Below are positions 22,440-34,168 of a stretch of 64,000 nucleotides of DNA, piece after piece (position 1 is the first letter of the stretch; each line of letters starts with the position of its first letter). This DNA comes from Nemophila menziesii. Taxonomy: Eukaryota > Streptophyta > Magnoliopsida > Boraginales > Hydrophyllaceae. The DNA is taken from assembly GCA_029959085.1 (NCBI GenBank), contig JARWIR010000008.1:14432001-14496000 (forward strand). Direction: 5' to 3'. The notes under the pieces were generated by a model. That model saw only the letters and a list, made by a program, of their open reading frames with translations, made no database searches and was not told the DNA's origin. The translations under genes were made by a program, and so were the position numbers.

Positions 22440-25400
22440 TGTTATTAAAAGATAGCTTAGGGTATTGATAAGAAATGGATCAAGACGCTTGATCGTGTTA
22501 CGGAAAAAATATATTTATGGTGTAGAAGATTTTATTGTTTTGAAAAAAGATAGTTTAATGGTTATATGTTTTGCCCGTGTAATAAATGTTTGAATAATCA
22601 TCGATATCTCACACAAACGGGTAGAGAACACCTTCTACAGCACGGGTTTTTTCCACATATGAGGTTTGGACAAAATACTGTGAAACAATAGAAATTCCCG
22701 AAGAACCCGTGCCAAATTTAGAGAATGAAATGTCTAATATGTATGACGATTTGAGACCCAGTTACGATGTTGGTGGACATCCGGGTGAGACCGAGATGAC
22801 AGACGCACATCAAACAAGTCGTGCCAGTTTGAAACTTTATTCGAGAAATTGGAGACCGAATTATATTCTGGATCTACAGTGATAAGTTCCTTATATTTCA
22901 TTTCTAAGATTATGCACATAAAGGTAAAGAACAATTGGACTGACACATATTTCACCAAGCTCTTGGAATTGGTTAGTCGTGTTTTACCCAAACCTCACAA
23001 TTTTTCCGAGTCTTACGAGAAATGCCACAAGAAGTTGAAAAGTATGGGTATGGGTTACACTACTATTGATGTTTGCTTGAATGATTATGCCCTTTTTTAC
23101 AAGGAAAATGAATTCCTCGACAAGTGTCCAGTATGTAATGAGTCTAGATGGGATCCGAAGAAGGGTAAGAAAGTACCCCTTAAAGAGTTTCATTATTTTT
23201 CGATTGCCTCGAAGATGCAACAACTATACGCTTCGAAGCGCACCGCCGAAGACATGATCTGGAACCATACCGGAAAGAATACCGTTCCAGATGTGTTACA
23301 ACATCTTGTTGATGGTGATAGCTGGAAAAGATTTGTAGAGTTACATCCTGAGTTTGCTAGTGAACCTCAGAATGTATATTTGGGCATGGGTATCGATGAT
23401 TTTTGTCCATTTTCTATGTAGAACAACTCATATAGCATGTGGTCAGTTATATTGACCGTCTATAACTTTCCACTGTGGGTATGCATGAAGGAAACCACAT
23501 TTCAGCTTTGTTTGGTAATTCTAGGTCCGCGTTCACCCATAAAGGACATGGATATCTATCTCCGCCCTGTCATAGATGAGTTGGACATGTTGTGGGAAAC
23601 AGAGATCCTTACGTATAATGTTCATACGAAGTAAGAGTTTACAATAAAGGTTTGTTTGTTGTGCACGACTAATAATTACACCACTAGGTCATACACATCA
23701 GGTTGGAAGGGTCAAGATTACTTAGCGTGTCCAGAATGCATGGATTCTACTCCGTCATTGAAGGCGAAAAATAGTGTAGTGTATTTTGATTGTAGACAGT
23801 GGTTATCTACGAGAAATTAGTTTAGAAAAGACAAAAATTCATATATGAGTACAGAGTTGAGGGCCCCCGGGAGGAAACATAGTCCGGACGATATTCAGAC
23901 ACAGTTAGATGGGTTGGTCATTGTGTTTACTGGTAAACACAAGGATTTTGGGGGCAAGACAACGAAGAAAACTGGTCCTTGTGAGTTCAACTGGAAGAAA
24001 AAGAGTATTTTTATTGGTTACCATATTGGTTGGAATCATTTTTAAAACATAACATTCATGTTATTCATTGCGAGAAGAATGTGTTCGATAGTTTGCTCAG
24101 TACAGTTGTAGGACATGATTGGAAACCAAACAAAGATAATGTGAAAGCGAGATTGGATCTTAAAGATATGAGCATTGGGAAAGAATTATGGTTGATAACA
24201 AGAGGAGGTGAATTGATACTCAAGCGAGGTAAGTATTCGTTGTCTATGGATAAGGTGAAAGTATTTCTTTACTGGTTGAAGGCACAAAAATTTCCCGATG
24301 GTTTCGCGTCTAGTTGAGGAATAATGTACAAAGTGATACAACATACGGAAAAGATTATTAGAATGAAATCACACGACTGTCACGTAATGATGCAGTATCT
24401 TTTTGTGGCTAGTATCGCCGGGCTTATAGTTGATAAATGAATTAGCGATGCGATAATTGGGTTAGCTAACGTGTTTGGAGTCATTTGTAAAAAGAATATT
24501 CTTAGGAAAGAGTTGGAATCTGGTAAGGCGGGAGTGGTTGAAGTGATGTGCAAACTAGAAATGATTTTACCTCCTGCTTTTTTAATATAATGATCCACTT
24601 GGTGATACACTTATACGATGAAGCATTATTAGGGGGCCTAGTTCAAATATGGTGGATGTACCCATTTGAAAGGTATTTGAAAAAGTTAAAATAGTATATT
24701 CGAAACCCGGCTAGGCCAGGGGGTTCAATCACTGAGTGTTATGTGGTGGAAGAGACGTTGACATTCATATCACGGTATCTTCAAGAAGAAAAAAGGAAGT
24801 TCAGTGATCCCTGTAGATACAATGAGACACTGCCCAAACCGAAAGAGTTATACGTTTTTAAGAGTCAGTGTACTCTAGTTGGTAAGAAAGAGTTTGGTCA
24901 TTTACCGTATAGAGAGAAGGAGCAAATCAACTGGTATATTTTGCATAATTGCGACGAGATCGAGCCATACATGACGTAAGTAACACTAATATATGTTTAT
25001 TAATTTATTTGTACATTAATATTAATTATTTTCTTAAAAAATAGTCAACACAAATCCACGCTATCGGGCACGACTAATGCTATAGAGAAGATGCACCGAC
25101 AAACGTTTAAGGGGTGGTTTTTGGAAAATATACATTTTTTAATAATACACTACTATTTTCAAAGGTATAATTCTTATTTTTTATTGATTCATGCAATGCA
25201 CGAGGCCGGTGATGCACTAGCTACCCCTAAGATGATGTCTTTGCCAATCATGTCTCATGGTACAGTTCATAGATACGAATCATGTATTGTGAATCATGTC
25301 AAATAGATTACTAGAGAAAGATGAGAAAAAAGAGTGACTCAGGATTACAGAGTATTTTCCATGTATAATGGACACCTTTTTACGGTGAATTAGTGAAGAT

Positions 25401-25914
25401 CTTAGAGGTTACATTCAATGGTGGTTGTGAGGTTGTGTTATTCGATTGTAGGTGGTATAAAACGAGCAACACGAGGAAAGAACATACGGTAACCTTAATC
25501 AAGACATCTTTTTTTCTGGGGGGATGAACCATACATTTTAGCAACCCAAGCCAAAAAAGTGGTATACATTGACAAGATTACTACAAAGAAAACAATGAAA
25601 TGATAGAAAGCCGTTTGGGAAATCAAGATTGTCATAGATGGAGTCCCGAGTTATGGGGTGCAGAGTCACTATCTACTGACAACGAGCGCATCATGATTCC
25701 TTCGGTGAACACAAAGATGGATTACTCGCAATTGAACTTGGAAACTACTGAGGAGATCGAGTTCGACCCATCTCATTTGCGGATTGATATAGTTATTGAT
25801 GAAGACGAGGAGATTTTTTATGACACATGAGACGAGCATGGAGATGAGGAACCTATTGACGTTGATAGTGATGATGAACTTATAGACATTAGCGAATACG
25901 AAACTGATCAGTGA
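22440..25914 (+). pseudogene. TNP2-type transposase of CACTA-B, broken (first copy)
   Basis: The order of recognisable parts is that of a plant TNP2 protein. It starts with a transposase-associated N-terminal region (KWIKTLDRV, YGVEDFIVL, FCPCNKCLNNHRYLT). The Transposase_21 core follows (PKPHNFSESYEKCHKKLKSM, DKCPVCNESRWD, MWSVILTVYNFPLWVCMKET, RPVIDELDMLWE). DUF4218-like (KSHDCHVMMQYLFV) and DUF4216-like regions come last, with an acidic tail ending at 25914. An intron lies at about 24976-25043. Several stops and frame changes break it (TAA after HTK near 23632, TAG after STRN, TGA after DK near 24437). It can no longer make full-length transposase. The 3' two thirds is repeated at 45489-48074. 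Confidence 0.85.
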
Positions 25915-26094
25915 AATATTTTATTGGGTTATGTTTTCAAAAAATATTTGACTTTTTTTTATTCGAGTTTTTAGATTATCGAAATATTTTGATGAAATTT
26001 ATTTTGATGTTATAATTTATTTACTATAATGTTAAGATACAAATTGTAAGTGAAAAAAAACTGGTCAAGTGTAAGTTTAAAGTTAAAAAACAAA

Positions 26095-26435
26095 TTAGCG
26101 ACAAAATAATTAAAGGAACTCATCGCTAAGACGAAGAACTTCGTCGCGAATATTAAGAGTCATTTGCGACGAGTTTCAAGATAATACCTCATTTCTAGTA
26201 TTAGTTACTTACTAAGGACAACCATTTTCGTCGCTAATAACCCCCAAATATTTTGATTGGTCAATTTGGGCGGTCAAATTTGCCGCCCAAAGAAACTAGC
26301 GACGAAAATGAACAAAAGCGACAAGATGTGTCGTCGATAAACGAGGAAATGCATACCATACATACATGTGCCCCTATTTCGCGGCTAAATTTTAATACTT
26401 AGTGACAACTTTTTTCATTGCTAACCAGAAAATAT
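26095..26435. repeat. Internal motif cluster ahead of the CACTA-B second gene
   Basis: Decayed GCGACGA/TCGTCGC motifs (near 26097, 26140, 26168, 26230, 26298, 26325) around a GGGCGGTCAAATTTGCCGCCC palindrome at 26268-26288. They lead into the TATA box. Equivalent second copy: 48245-48590. Confidence 0.7.
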
Positions 26436-26760
26436 CTATAAAACCCTAAACCAAAGCTCATTTCTTCACATTAAACCCAACAAAAGAATTCCACAACGAG
26501 AGCTCTTCAAGATTCTCCCATTTCAGAGCATAATCCATGTCAAATCCAAGTCAATAACACCTTAAAGGTAATGATTTCTCTTCCATTTAGACTTTTTAAT
26601 TCCTTTTTTTTGCTTTTATTCTATTTTTTAACAATAATTTTTTTTGATTGTTGTTTTTGAATCCGATTGCATGGCGTGGCTTCATCAACATCACCACCAC
26701 ACTTTCCACGTAAAAGTTACCAAGTTCGAGCTACTTTTGCTCTTTTTTTATTTTATTTAT
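26436..26760 (+). pseudogene. Promoter, leader and first exon of the CACTA-B second gene (TNPA-like), truncated
   Basis: The TATA box CTATAAAACCCTAAACC (26436) is followed by a leader with CAAAGCTCATTTCTTCACAT and an intron donor near TTAAAGGTAATGA. A short exon near 26670-26720 in this copy starts ATGGCGTGGCTTCATCAACA. In the second copy (48838 on) it reads MASSALPSHFSRKR before a GT. The Transposase_24 core that should follow is not found, so the gene is cut. Confidence 0.5.
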
Positions 26761-27240
26761 TTTTTGATTGCAAAATTTGTTGATTAAATTTAAGGTTTGA
26801 TTAATTCCAAGTTATGTTTAGATTATATTACGTGGTTTAACACTTTTATTGGGTTTATACATACATGTATGTGTGATTTGTGATTATTAATTGCTAAAAA
26901 AATAAGATTTTTCTAAAAATTAGGGTTTTTTTTGTAATTTCATTTACTATGATTAGTGTTTCTTAGTTGTTTATATTATTAGAGATTAAATTAGTTGTTT
27001 ATAGGTGTGATTATGTGTTTTTTTGGAGTTTTAAGAACTTTTTTTTAGATTTGTAGTGTTTTTGGTAATTTTTTAATATAATTTAAAATGTAAGGACCTT
27101 ATTGCAAATAATTGAATGGTTTTTAGACCTAAAAAGATTTTTAGGAAAAAAACAATCAATAATAAAGCTTATAATATTATTTGGGAAATGGATAGAATTG
27201 TATAATTGAATATGGTAGTATTCAAGATAAAATAATTCAT
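26761..27240. other. AT-rich stretch, nothing recognised
   Basis: Probably remaining intron of the CACTA-B second gene. It is repeated at 48900-49425. Confidence 0.4.
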
Positions 27241-27890
27241 ATGTTTCATATTCAAGATATATAATATAGTATACTTACTATATGCATGCATGTTGGTCCT
27301 TTGACACACGTCTTCCTTCCTTTACTGATCGATGTCACTACTTTATTACACATGCTTGGTGCACAATCATATGTGTTAAGCTGGTGTAGTTCTTTTGAAA
27401 CATAAATTAGCTGCCACTCTACGCTAGATGCACTATACGGGTAGAAATTTGTTGCAAATTTGAAAATGCATTTGAGGTTTGCAAAGTCTATCAAAACATC
27501 ATATGTTGCTTATTCTTCGAATAAATCCTCGATGCGTCTCTTCAATTCATATTTTTTAAGCATATATGTATCGTTAACAACAGGGAACTATTAATGGAAC
27601 CACATAGAATCTACAAACATCTTCCCCACTCCTACAAGGGACTGGTATGTCTCATCCCTGAACTCTAAGTATTAATCTTATGCCTTCCTTACTTAGTGAA
27701 ATTGATTATCGTGCCACTAAGAGTCCATTTTTCCTTTGGCAATAACATGATATCATGTATGTAGTTGCCACATTGTCCTTCTTGATCTGTTTTAGCTTGT
27801 CATTCTTTTGATATAACGCCTTTATAAGATTGTAAAAGGGTATTAGTCGACATGCATGTATATGTTCTCTTTGGATATTAGTATTTTTTA
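27240..27890 (-). pseudogene. Unrecognised minus-strand coding remnant (first copy)
   Basis: The minus strand reads LKKYELKRRIEDLFEE, a stop, then ATYDVLIDFANLKCIFKF, SSVEWQLIYVSKELHQLN and APSMCNKVVTSISKGRK, ending near 27252. Further upstream comes YQKNDKLKQIKKDNVATTYM. The composition looks protein-like and the stretch is kept in the second copy (49433-50070) with only a few replacements. I cannot assign a family. It may be a captured gene piece in the CACTA-B neighbourhood. Confidence 0.35.
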
Positions 27891-29280
27891 GAATTTGGTA
27901 TAGTTCGTCTTATGATGAACGTAACTCTAGAGCCATAATTATTTAGACAATTAAGCAACTAATACTAATAAACTTACAACTTTTCAATCCTATCAATAAA
28001 CTATAGCTTAAACGTATAAATAATATCAATATACACAACAAACTCTAAAATTGATCAAAATTAGATGGGAGTGATCTCATCTGTTCATAGCTTAATTATT
28101 TAGATAGTTAAGCAACTACAAATAAGAAAGTTTACAACTCTTCAATCCTATCAATCGACTACAGTTTCATGGGAATTATCCCACCAGTCAATAAATAGTA
28201 ACCCTAAAATTGAGGAACATAATTAAAAAACCAAAAATCACGTAGTATGAGTATCATTTTCACAATGAAACCGATTAACCTAAAGCTATATTGACATTTT
28301 GTTGTGAAATAAATGAAAGAAAATAAAAAGAATGAAGCGTTTTACATTTAAATCAAATAAAAATATACCACAACTACTACAAATAATCTAGACTGCTATA
28401 AATCTTCACTCACCGCAGTTTGTGATCTCACCTCGTAACAACTCCTATTTTTTTCATTTTTGTGTGTTTTGAGTTTCATAGAAAGAGGGGGGGGGGGGGG
28501 GGGGAGATGCTGTAATTCTTTTTAAAACATATGTCAAATGGGAATGATACTTAAGGTGTTTTGTTTTTCTTTCTTTTGTCACAGCCATATTATTGTATAA
28601 AGGAAGGTAGTTAAGTAATTTATGTTATCTCTTATATAATATGATGTGTTCGGTCAACTATATTATTATATTGAGTGTTTGGGAATTAGCCCTTATTTGA
28701 ATGGTGATTTGGTATTGAAAAGATAGCCATGTAATTTTAGCTTTAGTTTAGAATTTGTAAATATTTGTTTATAAGTTTTGACTGTAATATTTTCTTAGTT
28801 CAATGTAATTCACATATTATTAAGTATAATCATACTAATTATCCGTTACAAGTTTTTTACAATTAGATTGTTACATATTTATTATTGGATTAATAATAGA
28901 GTGAAAATAATAAGTATGAAACTTATTTATATATTTACGAGAAGGGAGGTAAATGAACCAAGCTATTCACAAACTAATTTTCTACATTTTCTTTTACTTA
29001 TCAAATTTATAACCTTCATATATTGCTTATAAGAGGTATATAGCTTTTAAACTAAACTAATATATTTGAATTATATCTTGTTTAATTTAACCAGATCATC
29101 TTTCTTACCCATGGATAATATCTACAAGATAAACTTTGATTATTTCTTGTTTGATTATATCTTGTTTATCTCGCTATATTATAAATTTTCTAAATATATT
29201 TAACATACTATTTTTCTGAGCCGAGTTCTAATATCCTATTCATTTCCCTTTGATGGTTATGATTTTTTGATTCACACTTT
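27891..29280. other. Gene-free AT-rich block with an 18-G homopolymer
   Basis: No gene recognised. A run of 18 G occurs at 28487-28504; the second copy (near 50709) has only a short interrupted G tract. The block is otherwise repeated at 50100-51500. Confidence 0.55.
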
Positions 29281-29700
29281 TATATTTTTTGTTCGCGAAC
29301 CTATGAGGAATACCGCATTTTTATCGCTAACTAGAGAATAATTATTAGCGTATCAAGCTTTGAAAAAGTGTTATGTGAAAGACACCGCCCAATTGCTTTA
29401 TCAAGTTACACGTTAGTGGTTGACAACATCTTACACGTGTATCACTTTTAATAGAATTATCAGAATATTTATAGTCCCGCTAAAATGAATATTAATCACT
29501 TTATTTACTAAGAATATAACACCTTCTAAACATAAAATTCTGAAGAAAAAAACTTCAAATCAAAGCTAATCAATGGAAGTTATTAACGGTGATTGGTGAC
29601 AGAGTGGTGGAGATACGTCGCTGGATTAGCTATGGAGAGAGAAGAAGAATTAATGAATATTAATCTTTTACCTTAAACCCTAGAGAAAGAAATAAGAAAT
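29280..29700 (-). repeat. Possible decayed CACTA internal region
   Basis: The minus strand shows CAATTGGGCGGTGTC near 29380, TTAGCGATAAAAATGCG near 29310, and a leader-like segment beyond. This recalls the motif cluster with GGCGGTC sequence in CACTA-B (26260-26300) and CACTA-C (9690-9710). The motifs are too decayed to be certain. Repeated at 51500-51900. Confidence 0.3.
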
Positions 29701-30534
29701 AAATAGGAACCATTTTTGTGTGGCCTAAAATGGGTTAGGTATGTTGTATATGTCAAGAAGAAGTGGGGTGAGGGGTGTTGATTTAAAATTTAGGGAGGGG
29801 GTCAGTTTTGTAATATTTATAAACTTAAGGGATTTAATATTTTTTATTTCTCACGAATAGGGTTTTATTAAAATATCCTACGATGTCCCTCATTTAAATG
29901 TCCACATGGAATTTAGCACTTGAATTGGATGGAGGTAGAGACACATTACGAAATATTGGAGACATCAATACATGTTTTGATATTACGGGTACTCAAAAAT
30001 CCCATCAATGATTCTATGAATACAACATGAAGAATTATTTCTCAAAATAATAGACAAAAGGCAAATATTCTCAATGGTGTCATAGCTAAGCATTGTTTTT
30101 GTTACCGCAATCCCCCAATTATCAAATCTACTTGATTTTATTTTGCCCAACAACTGAGCAAGTAATATGGAGTCATTCACAAATATGCTAAAATTATCCA
30201 CAAAGGAGGACTAAGGGAGTATCTAGATATACCTAGTATGGGTGATATATCCAAACTGGGTAGGTTGGCATTCCTATTAGATTTTATGCACAAACCTTTC
30301 AGAATAAGGATAAATAAGACTTGTTATGGGAATTGGGGTGGAAAATTTACTCGGTGACCCATATAATATTTTTTTTACCAAATACTATTTTTCAACAGAA
30401 TTAGGTTAGATCTTCTTCTTGCGTCAATATCCAATATCATGGTAGTCTAGAATTATTAACGAGTAATCTTATAGTTGTGCAGACTCGAACCCCCCTATAT
30501 CTCTTTATGTTTAGTAATATATAGCAAAAATGAA

Positions 30535-30640
30535 TTCTGTTGATGGGAATCGAACCCAGGTTCAAACAAAAAAAACCGGTGTCTAAAGACACTGAAACAA
30601 AAATGAATTCCGTTGACAGGAATCGAACCCAGGTTCAAAA
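30535..30640 (-). repeat. tRNA B-box-like repeats near Helitron-like 3' hairpins (copy C)
   Basis: On the minus strand GAACCTGGGTTCGATTCC occurs twice (around 30547-30564 and 30619-30636), containing a perfect GGTTCGATTCC pol III B-box. Between them GTGTCTTTAGACACCGG forms a small hairpin like the one at the true Helitron 3' end at 30775-30788. No A box or full tRNA fold was found. Copy D has the same at 52755-52860. Confidence 0.5.
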
Positions 30641-30834
30641 AAAATTAATAAGTGGGGCCAGAATGAATCCTGGACACCATTTATGTTTAGCCAGATTTAA
30701 TCCTAACCACCACTTATATGGGTAAATGGACCGTAGAAAAAACTCTGAAATATATTATATACTAGGTAAAACCCGTGTCTGAAGACACTGAAGAAAAAAT
30801 TTGTTGCGTTAACGGAAATCAAATACGGGTTCTA

Positions 30835-32190
30835 AGGGTGAAGGTCAAGGTTAAAGTTAGGGTTAAGGTTGTTATTTTTTTGCTCATCAAGAAGAAGGTT
30901 AGGTTATAGTTAAGGTTATGGTTAAGGTTCAGGTCAACGTTAAGGATATGGTTAATTTTAAGGTTAAAGTTAAGGGTTAAGGTTAAAGTTTAAGTCAAGA
31001 TTAAGGTTAAATTTAATTTTAAGATTAATATTAAGCTATATTTAAGGTTTAAGATTAAACATTTAAGGTTTAACAAAACTCCAGGGTTAAGGTCGAATAT
31101 TAGCGCGATGATTCTTCATCTGTTTAAGGTTAAGGTTAAGGTTACAGATTTAAAGTTAAAGGTTTAAAGGTTAAGGTAAATTTAAAGGATAAATGTTAAG
31201 GTTAGAGTTAGAATTAAAGTTAAGGTTAAGGTTAAGATTAAGGTTAAGGTATAAAGTTTAAGGTTCAAGGTTTAAGGTTCAAGATTTAAGGTTCAAGGTT
31301 TAAGGTTCAAGGTTCAAGGTTAAGGTTAAGTTTTAACTTTAAGGTTAAGATTATGGTTAAGGTTTAGATTAAAGTTAATATGAAGGTGAAGGTAAAGGTT
31401 AAGGCTTGAGATTTAAGGGTTAAGGTTAAGGGTTTATGGGTTAAGAGTTACGGTTAAAGTTAAGGTTAAGTGAATATGATGATAAGGCTTTAAGGTTTAA
31501 GGTTCAAGGTCAAGGTTTAAGGTTAAGTTTAATGTTAAGGTTAAGGTAAGGTAAGGTAAGGTAAGGTAAGGTTAAGGTTAAGGTTAAGGTTAAGGTTAAG
31601 GTTAAGGTTAAGGTTAAGGTTAAGGTTAAGGTTAAGGTTAAGGTTAAGGTTAAGGTTAAGGTTAAGGTTAAGGTTAAGGTTATGGTTAAGGTTAAGGTTA
31701 AGGTTAAGGTTAAGGTTAAAGTTAAGGTTAAGGTTGAGGTCGAGGTTAACGTTAAGGTTAAGGTTAAGGTTAAGGTTAAGGTTTGGGTTTGGTTTTAGGA
31801 TGGGTTAAGGCTAAGGTTAAGGTTAAGGTTAAGGTTAAGATTTGGGTTTGGGTTTGGGTTAAGGTTAAATTTAAGGTTAAGGTTTGGGTTTGGGTTTGGG
31901 TTTGGGTTAAGGTTAAGGTTAAGGTTAAGTTTAAGGTTAAGGTTAAGGTTAAGTTTAAGGTTAAGGTTTAGGTTAAGTTTAAGGTTAAGGTTATCTATAT
32001 TATATTTCAGAGTTTTGTCAACAGTCCAGATTTACCCACATAAGGCTAAGGTTAAGGCTAAGGTTAAGGCTAAGGTTAAGGTTAAGGTTAAGGTTAAGGT
32101 TAAGGTTAAGGTTAAGGTTTGGGTTTGGGTTAAGGTTAAGGTTAAGGTTAAGGTTAAGGGTAAAGTTAAGGTTAAGGTTAAGGTTGATAG
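30835..32190. repeat. Telomere-like TTAAGG hexamer arrays
   Basis: Long runs of GGTTAA/TTAAGG, densest at 31538-31990 and 32044-32186, with variants GGTTTGGG, AAGGT pentamers and GGTTCAAGG. This is not the usual plant telomere repeat TTTAGGG. The array lies wholly inside the Helitron. Reading frames across it (K/V/W repeats) are artefacts. Confidence 0.95.
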
Positions 32191-32416
32191 TTAAGGGTCT
32201 AAGGTTATGGATAAGAGAGAAATTAGAGATTTTTGAGTAGTAATATGAGAAGTTAGGTACATTTTGATTTATTATATAAATATTATAAATTTATATTAAA
32301 TGTAAAGTGATCTAAGTTTTTTTTTAAATTTTTTTTATCAAGTAAATAAGAATTAATTAATGGTATTATAAAAGTCCAAATCGGATTTGCCCAATTGTTC
32401 TTAAGTGTTTCAAGAT

Positions 32417-32452
32417 ATTATTATTATTATTATTATTATTATTATCATTATT
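32417..32452. repeat. (ATT)n microsatellite
   Basis: ATT repeats with one interruption, inside the Helitron. Confidence 0.9.
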
Positions 32453-33654
32453 GTTATTTTGAACTCCACCATATATTTCAATAATATTTTCCTTCATTGG
32501 CTTTTCAAAAGATCGTGTAGGTTACTACATTGCTCTCATATTTCCAATTTGAGATTTTTTCTTTTAAAAGATCAATGTGGTTTTTATATAGATATGATAA
32601 TTGAGAAAATAAAAAATAATTTTTTTTTAGATATTTATGAGAAAAATAAAAGAATTATGATAGAAATTAGAGATTTTTGAGTAGTAATATGAGAAGTTAG
32701 GTACATTCTGTTTTATTATATAAATATTATAAATTAAATGTAAAGAGTGATTTAAGGTTTTTTGTTTTATATTTTTTTATTAAGTAATTAAGAATTAATT
32801 GATGGTATTAATGATAGGTGGGGCCAGAAACGATCTTGGCCACTACTTACGTTTGGCCAGAATCGATCCTGGCCACCACTTATAAAAAAAGCTTGTAATA
32901 TAATATAGATATTTATATATTACTACGTTTATCCCTTAATTTGTATAAAATCTTTTTTATTTAGATGAAACTATAGAAACTTCTCCTTACATATACTTTT
33001 TTACACATTCTTTCTTTCTCTTTTTCTCTATTTATTTTTCTTTGTAACCCTACTATCTCATTCCTTTAAATATCTCTTCTTTAAACCGCCGTCTCTAGTC
33101 TATCTTTATTTTTTCATCGCTATAATTCTAACATCTTAATCTCCTACAATATACATTAATATCGATCTATACTGCATACCAATATATATAATTTTTATCT
33201 CTTGCAAGTTATGTAATTGATTTTCAAAATAGACCTTGATGTGGTAAGTATCTTAGAATATTAGTAATTCTCCTCATATATGAATTGCTTCTGATATGAA
33301 GTTCTAACTTAATAATTTTGATATGTATCACCATATATGTATATATCAAGTTCAGTGATTGACTTTTATGCATTTTGTAACTTAATTATTTTGTAAGTTG
33401 TAGAATAAATTTGATCTCGCTTCTAATGTGATACATTTTCTTTAATCCTTTTTATTGGTATAATATCTAGTAATATATGTATGTTTATTTACACAAATGA
33501 AGTTCAATGACTTTCTTGTTTACTTGTATAATTGTTGAATATTTTTGGTTCATATGATTCATAAAATAAATTTTTTATTTCATATAAATTTTATATGCAT
33601 ATAAGATTTAATGCTACTCATATATATATATTTAATTTATAAAAAGTAAAGTTA

Positions 33655-33763
33655 TACATTACCCTCATACTACCCCTTTATATGGTATGATTTGACTAGA
33701 AATTAATTAATTTGCAATCAAATGATGCCACATAAAGGGGGTGGTATGAGGGTTGCATGTAAG
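33655..33763. repeat. Small stem-loop insertion (copy C)
   Basis: Arms ACATTACCCTCATACTACCC and GGGTGGTATGAGGGTTGCATG. Same element as at 12434 and 53723. Confidence 0.6.
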
Positions 33764-34125
33764 GAGTGATATATAAAATTACTTATTTATAAAAAAAGAA
33801 AAATAAATATTGATGCATAATTATTCAATAAAAAATCTATTTAACCAGTTTGATATGGTGTGTAGGTAATTTATTCTATGCCGAAATTATATAGTCTCAA
33901 GGAAAAGATCATTGGTCATGCCATTTCAAACAAAAAATGACATTTTATATCGGGTATAACACTTTACTATATGCCATATAATTTTTTTTATATAATTTAC
34001 CTTCCTATGGTATAGAAAGATGGCATATAAGATATTATCTTCCTATATTCGAACCCATGGTTATGGACACCCATTAGTATGAAACATTTTCACTTTTCTA
34101 TTTTCTTTCAATAGTTTGACCTATC

Positions 34126-34168
34126 TAGAAAAATTGCCAGTCTGCGAATGTGGTTTCGATCCTTTTGT
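34126..34168 (+). pseudogene. Short mitochondrial nad3-like fragment (copy C)
   Basis: The forward frame reads LEKLPVCECGFDPF. In copy D it is [14 protein letters not shown], which closely resembles the conserved [13 protein letters not shown] segment of NADH dehydrogenase subunit 3. Similarity stops after about 43 bases. If real it is a small mitochondrial insertion (NUMT) carried inside the repeat unit. The comparison is from memory of nad3. Confidence 0.5.

Larger units (their letters stand above)
21153..27000 (+). mobile_element. CACTA-B: En/Spm-type transposon, decayed
   Basis: The left end CACTACTACACATCGCGTC is followed by a GTCGTCGC-type array, then a plus-strand TNP2 pseudogene, an internal motif cluster, a TATA box and the start of the second gene. 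The second gene cannot be followed beyond about 26750 and no right terminus was found, so 27000 is only a nominal limit. From 23328 onward the sequence is repeated at 45489. Confidence 0.75.
30762..32909 (-). mobile_element. Non-autonomous Helitron, 2148 bp
   Basis: On the minus strand the element starts A/TCTATATTATATTACAAGC at 32909 and ends CTAG/T at 30762. A hairpin (GTGTC TGAA GACAC, 30775-30788) precedes the end by about 10 bases. Host A and T flank the two ends, as expected for Helitrons. Copy D at the matching place (about 53005-53027) is uninterrupted, giving an empty site. The interior carries TTAAGG arrays, a second Helitron-like 5' end in the opposite orientation at 31994, and a duplicated segment (about 32213-32360 and 32657-32815). 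No Rep/helicase gene is present, so it would depend on another element. Confidence 0.8.

Noticed and set aside
30540..30565. tRNA gene
   Set aside because: Only a B-box-like element is present; no A box, acceptor stem or cloverleaf could be found.
31783..31971. Open frame of K/V/W repeats
   Set aside because: It is only the translation of the TTAAGG and TTTGGG arrays.
30835..32190. True telomere or chromosome end
   Set aside because: The unit is TTAAGG, not TTTAGGG, is imperfect, and is bounded by Helitron ends with unique sequence on both sides.
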